Shown here one piece after another: positions 34,001 to 41,649 of a DNA stretch of 64,000 bases. Source of the stretch: Hamadaea sp013361475 (GTDB lineage Bacteria > Actinomycetota > Actinomycetes > Mycobacteriales > Micromonosporaceae). The stretch is from contig NZ_JBFAHM010000002.1 of assembly GCF_040654195.1 (NCBI RefSeq), positions 124,001 to 188,000 of the forward strand, written 5' to 3'. The notes beneath the pieces were generated by a model. It saw only the letters and a program-made list of their open reading frames with translations, did no database searches and had not been told where the DNA came from. Position 1 is the stretch's first letter, and each line of letters begins with the position of its first letter. A program made the position numbers and the translations under genes.

Positions 34001-34471
34001 ATGACGGTTCCGCAGGCGCCCTACAGTCCCCAGCCGCCGGCCAAGAAGGGCTTCTTCACACTTCCCCGCGTCTTGATCACAGTGGGCATCGTGCTGGTGC
34101 TGTGCTGCGGCGGCGTCGCGTTCGGCGTCTACAAGCTGGTCGACACGGTCTCCGACGCGGTCGCTCCGGCGCGGGACGCGGCCGTCGCGTTCCTGGACGA
34201 GGTCGAGGACGGCGATGACGCCGGGGCGTACGCGCTGCTCTGCGACGACGTGCAGCAGATGATGTCCCCGAGCCAGTTCGCGTCGGGCGTCGAACAACGC
34301 GGCCGGATCAAGGACCACAAGATCACCGGTGTCTCCGTGAACACGACCAACGGCGTCACCGCCGGAACCGTGACCGCGACCCTCACCGAGGCCGGCGGCG
34401 GCACCCGGCAGACCGTGATTGTGATGGCCAAAGAGTCCGGGGCCTGGAAGGTGTGCAGCAACCCGTTCTGA
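34001..34471 (+). CDS. Membrane-anchored protein with NTF2-like/DUF4878-like domain
   Basis: A 156-residue protein: a Pro-rich cytoplasmic start (VPQAPYSPQPPAKKGFF), one membrane helix (VLITVGIVLVLCCGGVAFGV), and an extracytoplasmic domain of about 100 residues. DAAVAFLDEVEDGDDAGAYALL plus the closing ESGAWKVCSNPF resemble DUF4878/lumazine-binding-like domains. Function is unknown. It begins 56 bases after the P450 and could be transcribed with it, but nothing in the protein suggests a part in peptide maturation. GTG at 33995 is an alternative start. Confidence 0.72.
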   Translation: MTVPQAPYSPQPPAKKGFFTLPRVLITVGIVLVLCCGGVAFGVYKLVDTVSDAVAPARDAAVAFLDEVEDGDDAGAYALLCDDVQQMMSPSQFASGVEQRGRIKDHKITGVSVNTTNGVTAGTVTATLTEAGGGTRQTVIVMAKESGAWKVCSNPF

Positions 34472-34630
34472 TCGGCGGCTGTTTGCGCCCCGCCGCGCCC
34501 GGTGTCCCGGTTGCCGCGAAGCACTCCCCAGGACCGGGCCAAAGGTCCCTTGACTGGCCGCCGCGAGGGGTCTGAGCTGGTGGTATGGCGTCCACTACCG
34601 GGCGCCGACCCAGTGTGAGGGGGCAGACGA

Positions 34631-35086
34631 ATGGATCACAAGGACATCATCCGGAAGCTGACCGACGAACTCTGGAACAAGGGCAACCTGGAGATCTGCG
34701 ACGACGTGTTCGCGAGCAACTGTTCGTTCCACGATCCGAGCTTCCCGATCGACGGCATCGCCGGCATGAAGCAACAGGTCTCCGAGTTACGCGCGGCACA
34801 ACCCGATCTCCACATGGACGTCCAGGAAGTGCTGATGGACGGCGACCTGACCTGTGCCCGCTGGACTTGTGGCGGCACTGCTCGCAACGAGTTCCGCGGC
34901 ATCCCGCCGACCGGCAAGAGCTATGTGATGACCGGCCTGATCATGGACAAGTGGGAAGGCGACCGGATCGTCGAGGAATGGGTCAACTACGACCTGCTCG
35001 GCGCGCTGACACAGCTCGGTGTGATCCCGTCGATGGAAGAAGCCGCGCAAGCCGCCGGCAAGCAGAAGTCCGGGATGGCCGGCTGA
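34631..35086 (+). CDS. SnoaL-like ester cyclase family protein
   Basis: A 151-residue protein of the SnoaL-like NTF2-fold family: LWNKGNLEICDDVFASNCSF at the N terminus, FRGIPPTGKSYVMTGL in the middle, and KWEGDRIVEEWVNYDLLG near the end. Members include polyketide cyclases and many proteins of unknown activity. The catalytic Asp/His pairing cannot be settled by eye. It contains a TTA codon (in SELRAA). It is convergent with the ornithine-cyclodeaminase-like gene, 17 bases away, and has no polyketide genes nearby. Confidence 0.78.
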   Translation: MDHKDIIRKLTDELWNKGNLEICDDVFASNCSFHDPSFPIDGIAGMKQQVSELRAAQPDLHMDVQEVLMDGDLTCARWTCGGTARNEFRGIPPTGKSYVMTGLIMDKWEGDRIVEEWVNYDLLGALTQLGVIPSMEEAAQAAGKQKSGMAG

Positions 35087-35103
35087 CGGGTGTCGCCGGG
35101 TAG

Positions 35104-36003
35104 TCAGCCCGCGTACGCGACGGCGGCGGCCGCCACGTCAAGGGCGCCGTGGCCGGTCGACTTGAACACGGTCAACCGGTCGTCCACGGTCGGGTGGTCG
35201 CCGCCGAGGACCTCGCCGAGCAGCACGATCCGGTCCGGATCGATGCCCTGCAACTCGTACGCGCCGGCGGGCGGGGCCGAGACGGCCGCGCCCGCCCATT
35301 CGGCGTACAGCAGGGCGTCCCGGATGGTCTGGGCGTCCAGTTCGTGACCGTGGGAGCCGCCGACCGAGCTGACATGGGCGCCCGGGGCGAGCCATGACCG
35401 CCGCACGACGGGTTCCCGCGCGCCGGTGCAGCAGAACACGGCGTCGGCTTGGCGTACGGCGTCCTCGATGGACGCGGTGGTGGCGTTTGGATGAGTCGCG
35501 GCGAGGTCGCGGGCGCGCCCGGCGTCGCGACCGGCCACCACGACGGGGATGCGCGGTTCGACAGCGGCCAGCATCGCGAGCTGTGCCGTCGCCTGTAGCC
35601 CGGTGCCGATGACGGCGACGCGGTCCGGCCGCCGGCCGCGTACGCGCAGGCTCAGCGTGGCCGAGGCGGCGGTACGCACGGCGGTCAGCGGTTCGGCGTC
35701 CAGCACCGCGAGCGGGCGCCCGTCGTGCTCGTCGAACAGGGCGACCAGGCCCAGATGGCGGCTGCGACCGGGATGGCCGGGGTCGCCGAAGACCGAGACG
35801 AGTTTGGCGGCCAGCCCGAGTCCGGGCACGTATGCGGGCATCGCGCCGAGCAGCCCGGCCGGGGCCTGGGCGGCGATCCGTGGTGGGGCCGAGACGTCGC
35901 CGCGGCTGAGGGCCACCAGCGCGACGGCGACGGCGTCGAGCACTCGCTGGGGGTCCAGCGCCGCCGCAGTGGTCGCCTTGTCGAGGACGAGGAGGTCGCT
36001 CAT
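35104..36003 (-). CDS. Ornithine cyclodeaminase/mu-crystallin family protein
   Basis: A 299-residue NAD(P)-dependent enzyme of the OCD/mu-crystallin family. ALSRGDVSAPPR, the substrate-side LGLAAKLVSVFGDP, DAEPLTAVRTAASATLSL, and the Rossmann motif VAVIGTGLQA are all present. Members are ornithine cyclodeaminases, alanine dehydrogenases or ketimine reductases; the substrate is uncertain. Its ATG overlaps the IclR stop as ATGA, so it is the second gene of a regulator-enzyme operon. The divergent amidohydrolase and dipeptidase suggest breakdown of a peptide-like or N-acyl amino compound. Confidence 0.87.
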   Translation of the reverse strand: MSDLLVLDKATTAAALDPQRVLDAVAVALVALSRGDVSAPPRIAAQAPAGLLGAMPAYVPGLGLAAKLVSVFGDPGHPGRSRHLGLVALFDEHDGRPLAVLDAEPLTAVRTAASATLSLRVRGRRPDRVAVIGTGLQATAQLAMLAAVEPRIPVVVAGRDAGRARDLAATHPNATTASIEDAVRQADAVFCCTGAREPVVRRSWLAPGAHVSSVGGSHGHELDAQTIRDALLYAEWAGAAVSAPPAGAYELQGIDPDRIVLLGEVLGGDHPTVDDRLTVFKSTGHGALDVAAAAVAYAG

Positions 36004-36746
36004 CGGTCTGCCGCCACCTCTCCGAGGAGTGCGGAGACCTGGGCGGTGGCGGTGGTGAGGTCGCGTCGGAGCTGCCGCAGCCGGGCCGGGCCGAATTCGG
36101 CGTCCGGGCCGACGATCGTGACGGCGCAGAGTGGGCGGCCGTTCCCGGCCAGGACCGCCCGGCTGACCGACGCGATCAGTTTGTCGTTGCGGCCGTGTTC
36201 GACGGCGAAGCCGTCCGTGCGTACGCGGTCCAGGTCGGCGATGAGGTCGGCCCGATCGTGTCCCTGCGCTTCGGCGACGGCCAGGTACGGATCGCGGGCC
36301 TGGCCGTCGAGGGCGGCGACGAGGGCGAGCGGACCGGCGAACCGGTGGACGGGCAGGTGCTCGCCGAGCAGGTCGCTGATCATGCCGAGCCGGGCCGGCC
36401 GCACGACGTCGATCACCCGGGATCGGTCGGCTTCCAGGACCTGGAGATTGACCATCATGTCGGTCCGCGCGGCCAGCTCGGCCAGGACGGGCCGGCACAG
36501 GGCGGTCAGCGAGTGATTGGCGGCCGCCGCGGTCAGCCCGATCGCGGACGGGCCGGGCAGGTAGTGCTCGCCGACGCGCATGACCCAGCCTCGGCGGACC
36601 AGGTCGAGTAGGACCCGGTAGGCGGTGGCCCGGTGCAGCCCGGCGGTCTGGGCCAGGTCGGCCAGGCGTTGCGGCCGGTCGGCGCGGGCAACCGCCTCGA
36701 CGAGGTCGAGCGCCTTGTCGACCGCGGAGCTGGCGGATCTCGGCAC
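36000..36746 (-). CDS. IclR-family transcriptional regulator
   Basis: A 248-residue regulator. The N-terminal winged helix contains RLADLAQTAGLHRATAYRVL, and the C-terminal effector domain spans about residues 75-240. The GTG at 36746 is chosen because AGGAGG lies 6 bases upstream; an in-frame ATG at 36794 would run through that site and into the operator. It is divergent from an amidohydrolase-dipeptidase operon and translationally coupled to an OCD-family enzyme. It almost certainly controls both directions through the palindromes at 36775-36816. Confidence 0.88.
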   Translation of the reverse strand: MPRSASSAVDKALDLVEAVARADRPQRLADLAQTAGLHRATAYRVLLDLVRRGWVMRVGEHYLPGPSAIGLTAAAANHSLTALCRPVLAELAARTDMMVNLQVLEADRSRVIDVVRPARLGMISDLLGEHLPVHRFAGPLALVAALDGQARDPYLAVAEAQGHDRADLIADLDRVRTDGFAVEHGRNDKLIASVSRAVLAGNGRPLCAVTIVGPDAEFGPARLRQLRRDLTTATAQVSALLGEVAADR

Positions 36747-36774
36747 GGGCGGCCTCCTGCGGTACAGTGCTCGG

Positions 36775-36793
36775 TGTTGCGTTAAACGATACA
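36775..36793. promoter_or_regulatory. Second IclR-type dyad
   Basis: An imperfect 19-bp dyad with centre CGTTAAACG and outer TGT/ACA, 7 of 9 positions paired. It is immediately next to the stronger palindrome at 36794-36816. Tandem sites are common for IclR regulators. Confidence 0.5.
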
Positions 36794-36816
36794 CATGTTA
36801 CATCTGATGTAACATG
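36794..36816. promoter_or_regulatory. Strong palindrome, candidate IclR operator
   Basis: Perfect 11-bp arms (CATGTTACATC at 36794-36804, complement at 36806-36816) around a single T. It is unusually AT-rich for this genome. It lies in the divergent promoter region between the IclR gene and the amidohydrolase, 24 bases before the amidohydrolase start. Confidence 0.75.
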
Positions 36817-36840
36817 GCTGCCGCATCAAGGAGCCAGTCG

Positions 36841-38139
36841 ATGGACGAGCCAGCGCCGACCCCGTTCGCCCCGCCGGCCACCGGTTCGGTGACCGTCTAC
36901 CGCGGCGCCACCCTGATCGACGGCACCGAGCACGCGCCGCGTCCGCGTACCACTGTGATCGTCGACGGCGACGTGATCACCCGGGTGGGCCCGGACGAGC
37001 AGCTTGCGGCCCCGGACAGCGCGCAGGTCGTGGACCTGGCAGGCCGGTTCGTCGTGCCCGGTCTCATCGACTCGCATCAGCACATCGCGACCCCGCCCAA
37101 CCGGCCGGTCGCGGAGGCGGCGCTGCGCCGCCAGGTCTACAGCGGCATCACCGCGATCCGCGACATGGCCGACGACCTGCGGCAGGTCGGCGACCTGGCC
37201 CGCGCCGCCCGCATCGGCGAAATCGCCGGACCCGACATCCACTACGCGGCGCTCATGGCCGGTCCGGGCTTCTTCGACGACCCGCGCACCTGGCAGGTCT
37301 CCCAAGGCGAGACCCCCGGCCACGTGCCGTGGATGCAGGCGATCGACGAGGGCACCGACCTCCCGCTCGCCGTCGCGATGGCGCGCGGCACGCACGCCAC
37401 CGCCATCAAGGTGTACGCGGACCTGCCCGGTGCGACCGTGGCGGCCATCGTCGCCGAGGCGCGCCGCCAGCGCATCATGGTGTGGGCACACGCGGCGGTG
37501 TTCCCGGCGAGCCCGGCCGAGGTCGTGGCGGCCGGGGTGGACTCCGTCTCCCACGTGTCGCTGCTGGCGCAGCAGACCGCCGACGAACCGCTGTCGTCGT
37601 ACAAGACCAAGCCGGTGCTCGACATCGAGCGGCTCGTCCGCGAGGGCGACCCCCGCCTGGACGCCCTGTACGCGCAGATGCGCGAACGCGGCACGATCCT
37701 CGACGCGACCGCCGGGATGTGGTTGTGGGTGGCTGATCAGGCCGAGGACGCCGAAGGCAAGGAACGGGCGCTGGCCAACGATCGCCTCTCCGCGAAACTG
37801 ACCGCCGACGCGTTCCGCGCCGGTGTGCTGATCAGCGCCGGCACCGACTACGAGGCCGAGCCCGCGCAGCCACTGCCCGGCCTGCACAGCGAACTGGCGT
37901 ACCTGGTGAAGCGGTGCGGCATCCCCGCCGCCGACGCGATCCGCAGCGCGACCGCGATCGGTGCGGCGAGCCTGGGCGCGGCCGACGTCATGGGCACCGT
38001 CGAGGCCGGCAAGCTCGCCAACTTCGTCGTCCTCGCGGCCGACCCGCTCGCCGACATCGACAATCTCGGCCGCGTCGTCTGCACGGTCAAGCGGGGCCGC
38101 CGCTTCGACCGCGCCGAGTACGAGGGAGACGCCGCATGA
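36841..38139 (+). CDS. Amidohydrolase (imidazolonepropionase/prolidase-like)
   Basis: A 432-residue metal-dependent amidohydrolase. GLIDSHQHIA supplies the H-x-H, ATAIKVYADL the candidate carboxylated lysine, MVWAHAA and SVSHVSL the later histidines, and ISAGTDYEAE the catalytic aspartate. This is the pattern of the imidazolonepropionase-like subgroup that cleaves dipeptides or N-acyl amino acids. The ATG follows AAGGAG by 7 bases. Its stop overlaps the next start as ATGA, pairing it with the M19-like dipeptidase. Control by the adjacent IclR is likely. Confidence 0.87.
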   Translation: MDEPAPTPFAPPATGSVTVYRGATLIDGTEHAPRPRTTVIVDGDVITRVGPDEQLAAPDSAQVVDLAGRFVVPGLIDSHQHIATPPNRPVAEAALRRQVYSGITAIRDMADDLRQVGDLARAARIGEIAGPDIHYAALMAGPGFFDDPRTWQVSQGETPGHVPWMQAIDEGTDLPLAVAMARGTHATAIKVYADLPGATVAAIVAEARRQRIMVWAHAAVFPASPAEVVAAGVDSVSHVSLLAQQTADEPLSSYKTKPVLDIERLVREGDPRLDALYAQMRERGTILDATAGMWLWVADQAEDAEGKERALANDRLSAKLTADAFRAGVLISAGTDYEAEPAQPLPGLHSELAYLVKRCGIPAADAIRSATAIGAASLGAADVMGTVEAGKLANFVVLAADPLADIDNLGRVVCTVKRGRRFDRAEYEGDAA

Positions 38140-39200
38140 CCACCGGAATGATCATCAACGCGCTCGGCATCCTGGACAACCCGAACGCCACCCATTCACT
38201 GGCCGCCGCCCACAAACTGGTGCAGGACAGCGCCGACCTGACGATCGACGAGCGAACGCTCGCCGACGCGCACGCCTCGGGCCTCACCGCCGTGAACATC
38301 ACGCTCGGCTACACGATCGGCGACGCCGAGCCGTACGCGCACACCCTCCACGAGATCGAGGTGTGGGACCGGATCATCGCCGAGCACCCGGACGACCTCG
38401 TGAAGGTGCTGACGCCGGACGACATCCGCGCCGCCCATCGAGACGGGCGGATCGGCGTCGTCTACGGCTTCCAGAACGCCGTCGCCCTCGACTACGACCT
38501 CAGCCGCGTCCACCAGTTCCGCGATCTCGGCGTACGCGTCATCCAGCTGACCTACAACCAGGCCAACGACCTCGGCGACGGCGCGATGGCGCCGGAGAAC
38601 CGGGGCCTGACCCCGTTCGGCCGCGAAGCCGTCGAGGCCCTGTGCGACAGCCGCATCATGGTCGACCTGTCGCACAGCGGCGAGAACACGTGCCTGGACG
38701 CGATCCGTGTCGCGAAGCTGCCGGTGTCGATCAATCACACGGGCTGCCGGGCGCTGGTCGACCTGCCCCGCAACAAGACCGACGAGGAGCTGCGGCTGGT
38801 GGCCGACTCCGGCGGGTTCGTCGGCATCTACTTCATGCCGTTCGTCCACCCGACCGGCCACGCCCGCGCCGAAGACGTCGTGGCGCACATCGTGCACGCC
38901 GTCGACGTCTGCGGCGAGGACCACGTCGGCATCGGCACCGACGGCAGCGTGACGTCGATCGACGACCTCGACGCGTACCAGGCGCGGCTGGCCGAGCACG
39001 TCGCCCAGCGACAGGCCGCCGGAGTCGGCGCGGCCGGCGAACGGGCCGACACCTACCCGTTCGTCGTCGACCTCCGCGGCGTGGACCAGTTCCGCAAACT
39101 CATCGGGCTACTGGCCCACCGCGGCTTCTCCGACGACCGGATCGACAAGATCATGGGCCGCAACTTCCTCGCGTACGCCGACCGCGTCTGGTCGGCGTAG
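38136..39200 (+). CDS. M19 (renal dipeptidase)-like protein with altered metal site
   Basis: A 354-residue protein of the membrane dipeptidase (M19) fold. MVDLSHSGENTCLDA, VSINHTGCRALVDLPRN and HVGIGTDG match the later metal/catalytic motifs. The usual N-terminal H-x-D is missing (the start reads IINALGILDNPN), and the bridging Glu region is YGFQNAVAL. So either this is a non-hydrolytic or differently metallated subgroup, or it acts on another substrate. There is no signal peptide, so it is cytoplasmic. It is translationally coupled to the amidohydrolase. A peptide-like substrate is inferred. Confidence 0.82.
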   Translation: MTTGMIINALGILDNPNATHSLAAAHKLVQDSADLTIDERTLADAHASGLTAVNITLGYTIGDAEPYAHTLHEIEVWDRIIAEHPDDLVKVLTPDDIRAAHRDGRIGVVYGFQNAVALDYDLSRVHQFRDLGVRVIQLTYNQANDLGDGAMAPENRGLTPFGREAVEALCDSRIMVDLSHSGENTCLDAIRVAKLPVSINHTGCRALVDLPRNKTDEELRLVADSGGFVGIYFMPFVHPTGHARAEDVVAHIVHAVDVCGEDHVGIGTDGSVTSIDDLDAYQARLAEHVAQRQAAGVGAAGERADTYPFVVDLRGVDQFRKLIGLLAHRGFSDDRIDKIMGRNFLAYADRVWSA

Positions 39201-39208
39201 CCGCCGGT

Positions 39209-40627
39209 TCACGACAGGAGGACGTCGAAGAGGCGTACCCAGTGCAGCAGTTGGGTGTCGGCGAGGAAGGAGCGCCGCACGTGCCGGTGCGCCTCCTCGC
39301 CCATCGCGTCCGCGGCGACCGGATCGTCCAGCAGCTGCCGCACCGCCTTGCCGAACGCGGGCAGATCCTGGGGGTCGACGAGCAGTCCGCAGCCGGGCTG
39401 GATCTGGTCGGCGATGCCGCCCAGCCGGCTGGCGACGACCGGCCGCCGCTTCCACATCGCCTCGGCGACGGTGAGGCCGAAGCCTTCCGCGAGGCTTTTC
39501 TGCACCACCACGGAGGCGTGCCGTTGCAGCGCGTTGACCATGACGGCGTTCTCGTCGAGGTCGTCCATCGGCAGGGTGGCCAGCATGATGCGCTGCCGCA
39601 GTGCCACCGGCAGCTGGTGCCACGCGGTGCGGCACTCGTCGTAGACCTGGGCGCCTTCCGGGTCGTCGCTGACGTCGTCGACCGCCGGGCCGGCCAGGAC
39701 GAGGCACCCGTCCTGCTGGGGAGCGACATGTTCGGCGAACGCGGTCATCACGCCCGCCATGTCCTTGAGCCGGTCCCATCTCGACACCTGCAGCATGAGC
39801 GGCTCCCCCGCCGCCGGAAGAGTTTCGGCTATGACCGTCGCGCGCCGGGTGATCTCGCCGGTCGTGCCGTCCGGCCGGGTGAACCGGGTACGCGCGGGGT
39901 CCGGCGCTGATCCGTCGAGCAGACCGGCGGCGGTGAGCACACAGTCCACTGTGGCCGGATCGAGGTCGATGTTCTTCACGGCGAACGGATCGATCGACGG
40001 CGGGATGATCCAGGTGCTGGCGTCGGGCACGAACGACGGCCGATACCGCTCCCGGGTGAACACGTACGCGTGCGCGGCCGACAGGTGCGGTCGCAGGAAC
40101 CGCCAGACCGACTCGGTGACCGGAGTCCGGTCGTCGGAGCCGATGTGGCAGCGCCACACCACGATCGCGCCCAGGTCCGTCAAAGTGGGGGCCAGACCCG
40201 CCGTCTGCGGATCGTGCAGCACCACGAGGTCGCCGGGCCGCACGAGATCGGCGACCTGCTCGGCGTTACGGCGGCTGACCTGCTCGTAGTGCGCGGCGTC
40301 GGCATCGCCGAGCGCCGGGCCGGATTCCGCGCCGTGGGCGCGATTGTGCAGCCGCTTGGTCAGGTCGAAGAAGCCGTCGTCGCCGTCGATGACCAGCCAG
40401 CGAACGTCGACGTCGAGGTCACGCAGGTAGCCGACCAGGCCGTGCAGCATCTCGGCGACGCCGCCGCCGCTGGCGGTGGAGTTGATCTGCCACAGCGTAC
40501 GGCGTCTGGCCCGGCTCGCGACCGACGCCAGGGTCGTCGTCAGCTCCTGAATACGCTCTTCGCCGACGAGGTCGGCCAACGGTGTGATGGGACGGGGCTC
40601 AACGGAGATGGTTCGAGGTGGATTCAT
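39209..40627 (-). CDS. GT4-family glycosyltransferase, trehalose synthase (TreT)-like
   Basis: A 472-residue retaining glycosyltransferase with two Rossmann domains. WQINSTASGGGVAEMLHGLV at the N terminus is characteristic of the TreT/trehalose phosphorylase branch. LQVSRWDRLKDMAG and the E-x7-E motif EGFGLTVAE lie in the C-terminal half. TreT makes trehalose from an NDP-glucose and glucose; trehalose phosphorylase works from glucose-1-phosphate. No other trehalose genes are nearby, so the exact donor is unsure. It stands alone and is convergent with the dipeptidase gene. Confidence 0.82.
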   Translation of the reverse strand: MNPPRTISVEPRPITPLADLVGEERIQELTTTLASVASRARRRTLWQINSTASGGGVAEMLHGLVGYLRDLDVDVRWLVIDGDDGFFDLTKRLHNRAHGAESGPALGDADAAHYEQVSRRNAEQVADLVRPGDLVVLHDPQTAGLAPTLTDLGAIVVWRCHIGSDDRTPVTESVWRFLRPHLSAAHAYVFTRERYRPSFVPDASTWIIPPSIDPFAVKNIDLDPATVDCVLTAAGLLDGSAPDPARTRFTRPDGTTGEITRRATVIAETLPAAGEPLMLQVSRWDRLKDMAGVMTAFAEHVAPQQDGCLVLAGPAVDDVSDDPEGAQVYDECRTAWHQLPVALRQRIMLATLPMDDLDENAVMVNALQRHASVVVQKSLAEGFGLTVAEAMWKRRPVVASRLGGIADQIQPGCGLLVDPQDLPAFGKAVRQLLDDPVAADAMGEEAHRHVRRSFLADTQLLHWVRLFDVLLS

Positions 40628-40680
40628 GGCCTCCCCTACGTCGATTCAGCCGGCGGTCGCCGGGCATACTGCGCACTGGC

Positions 40681-40703
40681 TTGCCCCGGTCCGGAAGGGG
40701 CAA
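40681..40703. repeat. Short inverted repeat in the divergent promoter region
   Basis: TTGCCCC (40681-40687) and GGGGCAA (40697-40703) form a perfect 7-bp dyad with a 9-base spacer. It lies between the TreT-like gene and the chaB-like gene and could be an operator or a small hairpin. Confidence 0.4.
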
Positions 40704-40830
40704 ACCCAGCCGAACGGTCGGGTACCGGTGTCACGGGGACTACAGCCGTCCGGCGCGCAGGTCACGGTGGTGGCACCAGCGTGCCGCGAGCGGACGGTTT
40801 GGCGACCGCCTCCCCGGGTACGCCGACGGA

Positions 40831-41238
40831 ATGCCTGCGGACCAGGAACTTCCCAGCACACTCCAGCGCTCGCCCGAGAAGGCGCAGCGAACCTGGATGG
40901 AGACCCATGACGCGGCGGTCGAGGAGTACGGCGAGGGACGCCGGGCGCATCAGACGGCGTACGCCGCGCTGAAACACTCGTTTGAGAAGGTCGGCGACCA
41001 TTGGGAGGCCAAGGACGAGCGCGGTCCTAGCGACGCCCAGGCCGCCCAGCAGCGGGGTCAGCGGCCGAAGGAGACGGCCGGCGGGGTGGACGCCAACGCC
41101 TCCAAGGCCCACCTGCTCGAAGTCGCGGCTCGCCTGGACGTACGCGGCCGCACGCGGATGACCAAGGCCGAACTCGTCGACGCGATCGGCCGGGCCAACG
41201 ACCGGGCCAGCCGCCAGGCCCGGGAGAAGGGCCGCTGA
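40831..41238 (+). CDS. ChaB/Rho-N domain protein
   Basis: A 135-residue, highly charged protein. Residues 1-60 match ChaB (LPSTLQRSPEKAQRTWMETH, then ALKHSFEKVGDHWEAK). The C-terminal 35 residues (KAHLLEVAARLDVRGRTRMT) match the Rho-termination-factor N-terminal, SAP-like nucleic-acid-binding helix-extended-loop-helix. This combination is common in actinobacteria, often near stress genes, and its role is unknown. The ATG at 40831 begins the ChaB homology; upstream in-frame sequence is low-complexity and non-conserved. The ribosome binding site is weak. Confidence 0.82.
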   Translation: MPADQELPSTLQRSPEKAQRTWMETHDAAVEEYGEGRRAHQTAYAALKHSFEKVGDHWEAKDERGPSDAQAAQQRGQRPKETAGGVDANASKAHLLEVAARLDVRGRTRMTKAELVDAIGRANDRASRQAREKGR

Positions 41239-41267
41239 CGATCCTTCCCCCGGGAAGGAGGAACCAG

Positions 41268-41558
41268 ATGCTCACCCCGCAGGAACAGATCGACCTCGCC
41301 GACATCGAGCGACACCTGACAGCCGAAGATCCTGGCCTGGCCCGTCGGCTGATGGCGCACCGGCGCGGGCCCGGTTGGCGGATCCCGGTGCTCGGGGTGC
41401 CGGCGATCCTCCTCGTCGTCGGGCTGGCGTACTTCGCCGGTCTGGGCATCGCCATGAGCGCGCTGATCGTCGTCGTCTCGGCGTACTGGATCTGCGCCGC
41501 CCTGCGCCCGCCCTTGGAGGACCCGCGAGGCGACTCAGACGTCGCCGGCGACCGCTGA
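41268..41558 (+). CDS. DUF3040 membrane protein
   Basis: A 96-residue protein typical of actinobacterial DUF3040: N-terminal LTPQEQIDLADIERHLTAED, then two adjacent membrane helices (VPAILLVVGLAYFAGLGIA and ALIVVVSAYWICAAL). Function is unknown; orthologues are widespread and stress-associated. AAGGAGG lies 6 bases before the ATG. It follows the ChaB gene by 29 bases, so the two are probably cotranscribed. Confidence 0.85.
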   Translation: MLTPQEQIDLADIERHLTAEDPGLARRLMAHRRGPGWRIPVLGVPAILLVVGLAYFAGLGIAMSALIVVVSAYWICAALRPPLEDPRGDSDVAGDR

Positions 41559-41633
41559 CGACCCCGGTTCGGCCAGCTTGCGCTCCACCTGCGCCTTCAT
41601 CCTGTCCGGCCTGACCTTCGCCTGGTCGGCCAT
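41535..41633 (-). CDS. Possible 32-residue small protein
   Basis: A short ORF starting MADQAKVRPDRMKAQVERKL, located 16 bases after the alcohol dehydrogenase stop on the same strand. It overlaps the end of the DUF3040 gene by 24 bases. A GGAG lies 10 bases upstream of the ATG. I recognise no family, and it could be chance coding capacity. Confidence 0.25.
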   Translation of the reverse strand: MADQAKVRPDRMKAQVERKLAEPGSSAVAGDV

Positions 41634-41649
41634 GGCGTCCCCGCTCCGA

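Noticed and set aside
36004..36498. N-terminal extension of the ornithine-cyclodeaminase-like frame
   Set aside because: It lies inside the IclR gene in another frame; the ATGA overlap at 36000-36003 gives the natural start.
37914..38135. N-terminal extension of the M19-like frame
   Set aside because: It overlaps the amidohydrolase end and is Arg-rich shadow sequence; the ATG at 38136 overlaps the upstream stop as ATGA.
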